DNA of 32,310 nucleotides, taken from NCBI RefSeq assembly GCF_900101455.1, contig NZ_FMZJ01000025.1, positions 1-32,310 on the forward strand, given 5' to 3'. A model generated the notes under the pieces. The model had not been told where the DNA came from. It saw only the letters and a list, made by a program, of their open reading frames with translations, and searched no databases. Source of the DNA: Sphingomonas sp. YR710. GTDB taxonomy: Bacteria > Pseudomonadota > Alphaproteobacteria > Sphingomonadales > Sphingomonadaceae. Both the position numbers and the translations under genes were made by a program. This document shows, one piece after another, positions 30,908 through 32,310 of this stretch. How positions within the stretch are numbered: position 1 is the first letter of the stretch; the number at the start of each line of letters is the position of its first letter.

Positions 30908-32119
30908 TCAGGCGGCGAGGCTCAGGCCGGCAGGCTGATCGTAGGGGAGCTTGTAGATGTCCGCGCACGTCTTCCACATGATCCGTTCGATCTCGCTCTG
31001 CGTCGCGCCGGTGCGCTGCAGAACCTCGAGGCCCAGCTGATAATCGAGCGGGAAATTGCTCGACGAATGCGGGAAATCGGGGCCCCACATGATCTTGTCG
31101 ACACCGATCGCGTAGCGGTTTTCCGCACCCATCTCGTCGACGATATAGACGACCCACACGTTGCGGCGGAAATATTCGCTCGGCAGCAACGGCAGCGTCC
31201 ATTCGCGGCGATTGCGCAGCACGGACTCGTCGAACTTTTCAAGGAAATACGGCACCCAGCCGGTGTGGACTTCCGAACCGATGATCTTGAGATCGGGGAA
31301 GCGTTCGAACACGCCCGAGCTGATCAGCTTGGACAGGATGACCGGGAAGGTGCCCGCCGCCACGTCGATTCCGCGCTTGTCGGCGCGCTTCTTCTGGTCC
31401 GCCACGCCTTCGACGCTGACCTTGGAGCCGAGATCGCCGCTGGGGAAGAAGAACTGGGTGTGGATGTTGATCGGGATGTCCATCTCGACGCACATCGCCC
31501 AGAACTGGTCGTCCTCCGGCGTCGGATCGCTGAAAGAGCCGCTCGGATAGGATTCGAGCTGCGCGGTGCGCAGGCCCATATCAACCACGCGGCGCAGTTC
31601 GTCCATGCAGTCCTTGAGCCCGGTCGTCGGCAAGGTCGCGTTGCAGATGAAGCGCTGTGGATCATGCTCCTGGAACTCGACCATCCAGTCGTTATAGACC
31701 TTGTAGCAGGCCAGGCTGAGTTCCTTGTCGGGGCACAGCTTGATGCCGTTCCACACGGTCTGCACGCCGTTGTAGATCACCTCGGCATCGGTTTCGTCTT
31801 CGATGATCTCCTTGACGCGCTCGGCGGGATCATAGGAGCCGGGAAACAGATCCTCATAGCGGACGCCGCGATCGCGGATCTGCTTGAAGCTGTCGATCAG
31901 CGATCCGCGATCGAAGCGCTTGGCGCCGCGCGAATACATCGAACTGAAGCCCATCGGCGAAGGACGGCTCTGCCCTTCCATGATCCAGGCATGCCCCTTG
32001 GTCTTGGGGGTCTCGATGATACGCGGGCCGCGATCTTTGAACTTCGCCGGAAGATTCTTGATCCAGAGCTCGGGCGGCTCGTTGATATGCCCGTCGGCGG
32101 AAATTGATTTATACTGCAT
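30908..32119 (-). CDS. ACMSD-type amidohydrolase (amidohydrolase 2 family), second paralogue
   Basis: This is a 403-residue TIM-barrel metalloenzyme. SISADGHINEP gives Asp9 and His11 as N-terminal ligands, as in the Glu/His pair of gamma-resorcylate decarboxylase. His220 (IPINIHTQF), His285 (SEVHTGW) and Asp348 (WGPDFPHSSSNFP) complete a canonical site. RxxEYFRRNVWV near 310-323 is shared with the first paralogue (SEYIRSRVWF). GAGGAGG lies 6 nt before ATG at 32,119. It is separated from the first paralogue by about 160 nt that contain two hairpins. It may act as decarboxylase or hydrolase of a ring-cleavage or carboxylated product. The substrate is unknown. Confidence 0.93.
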   Translation of the reverse strand: MQYKSISADGHINEPPELWIKNLPAKFKDRGPRIIETPKTKGHAWIMEGQSRPSPMGFSSMYSRGAKRFDRGSLIDSFKQIRDRGVRYEDLFPGSYDPAERVKEIIEDETDAEVIYNGVQTVWNGIKLCPDKELSLACYKVYNDWMVEFQEHDPQRFICNATLPTTGLKDCMDELRRVVDMGLRTAQLESYPSGSFSDPTPEDDQFWAMCVEMDIPINIHTQFFFPSGDLGSKVSVEGVADQKKRADKRGIDVAAGTFPVILSKLISSGVFERFPDLKIIGSEVHTGWVPYFLEKFDESVLRNRREWTLPLLPSEYFRRNVWVVYIVDEMGAENRYAIGVDKIMWGPDFPHSSSNFPLDYQLGLEVLQRTGATQSEIERIMWKTCADIYKLPYDQPAGLSLAA

Positions 32120-32223
32120 GGGAACCTCCTCAATACGTCCAAGTCGGCTTGAATGTGAGTTGCGAAAAATACGGGTTACAAATTACAAATAGGCGAGCGG
32201 ATTTCTCTGCCGCTTAGTCTCGA

Positions 32224-32310
32224 TCAGCTTGCCTGAACGTGGGTGTTCAGGAACTTCACGGTCTTCTGCCAAGCGTCCTTCGACGACGCTTCATGGAAGG
32301 CGCTGCGATC
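32224..32310 (-). CDS. Dienelactone hydrolase-like alpha/beta hydrolase, C-terminal end (partial)
   Basis: Only the last 28 codons and a TGA stop are in the window. The tail AFHEASSKDAWQKTVKFLNTHVQ ends QAS. AFH followed by AWxxTxxFLxxH is the usual C-terminus of dienelactone hydrolases, with the His as probable catalytic residue of the triad. It is the first gene of the long - strand cluster visible here and precedes the amidohydrolase by 104 nt. That gap contains an AT-rich stretch with ACAAATT/ACAAATA repeats. Dienelactone opening would fit aromatic ring-cleavage metabolism. Confidence 0.65.
   Translation of the reverse strand, partial: DRSAFHEASSKDAWQKTVKFLNTHVQAS

Overview
This is a GC-rich (roughly 60-65% by eye) catabolic gene cluster. 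Codon bias, the short Sphingomonas-like secreted protein and the set of xenobiotic- and terpenoid-type catabolic families point to an alphaproteobacterium, most likely a sphingomonad. That assignment is inferred from gene content; no rRNA or tRNA gene is present to confirm it. I see no insertion sequence, prophage, CRISPR array, integrase or origin.

Left part (1-3,562): the tail of one SDR dehydrogenase, a complete SDR on the + strand, then a convergent - strand group with a second SDR, a TmoC-type Rieske ferredoxin and a TetR regulator. Next (3,563-7,260) is a divergent pair: a CitE/HpcH-type acyl-CoA lyase on the - strand, and on the + strand a single-chain (alpha-beta fused) 2-oxo-acid dehydrogenase E1 followed by a free-standing lipoyl-domain protein. 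This + strand unit closes with a 14-bp perfect terminator hairpin.

Middle part (7,489-14,655) is a - strand group: Rieske oxygenase alpha subunit, SnoaL-like protein, two acyl-CoA dehydrogenases whose genes overlap by 4 nt and whose active-site residues look complementary, a crotonase lacking both usual catalytic glutamates, a nitroreductase and a TauD-like oxygenase. A candidate promoter with an overlapping inverted repeat lies upstream of the last. Divergent from it (15,190-16,980, + strand) are a 96-residue cysteine-containing protein and an acyl-CoA synthetase. Together these suggest CoA activation of a carboxylic acid, dehydrogenation, hydration or ring cleavage, and oxidative steps on a hydrophobic or alicyclic substrate.

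A short interlude (17,250-18,840) holds a small secreted protein, a MarR regulator and a YfbU-domain protein with an added ribbon-helix-helix segment.

Right part (18,993-32,310) is a long co-directional - strand cluster. In order of transcription it contains a dienelactone-hydrolase-like protein (partial), two ACMSD/resorcylate-decarboxylase-type amidohydrolases, a two-domain NTF2-like protein, an SDR, an MmgE/PrpD protein, LeuC-like and LeuD-like dehydratase subunits, a second MmgE/PrpD protein, a D-aminoacylase-like amidohydrolase, an SMP-30-type lactonase and an MFS transporter. The set reads as uptake plus lactone or amide opening, decarboxylation or hydrolysis, and successive hydration/dehydration of a branched hydroxy-di- or tricarboxylate. 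The CitE-like lyase could finish the job. The substrate cannot be named from sequence alone.
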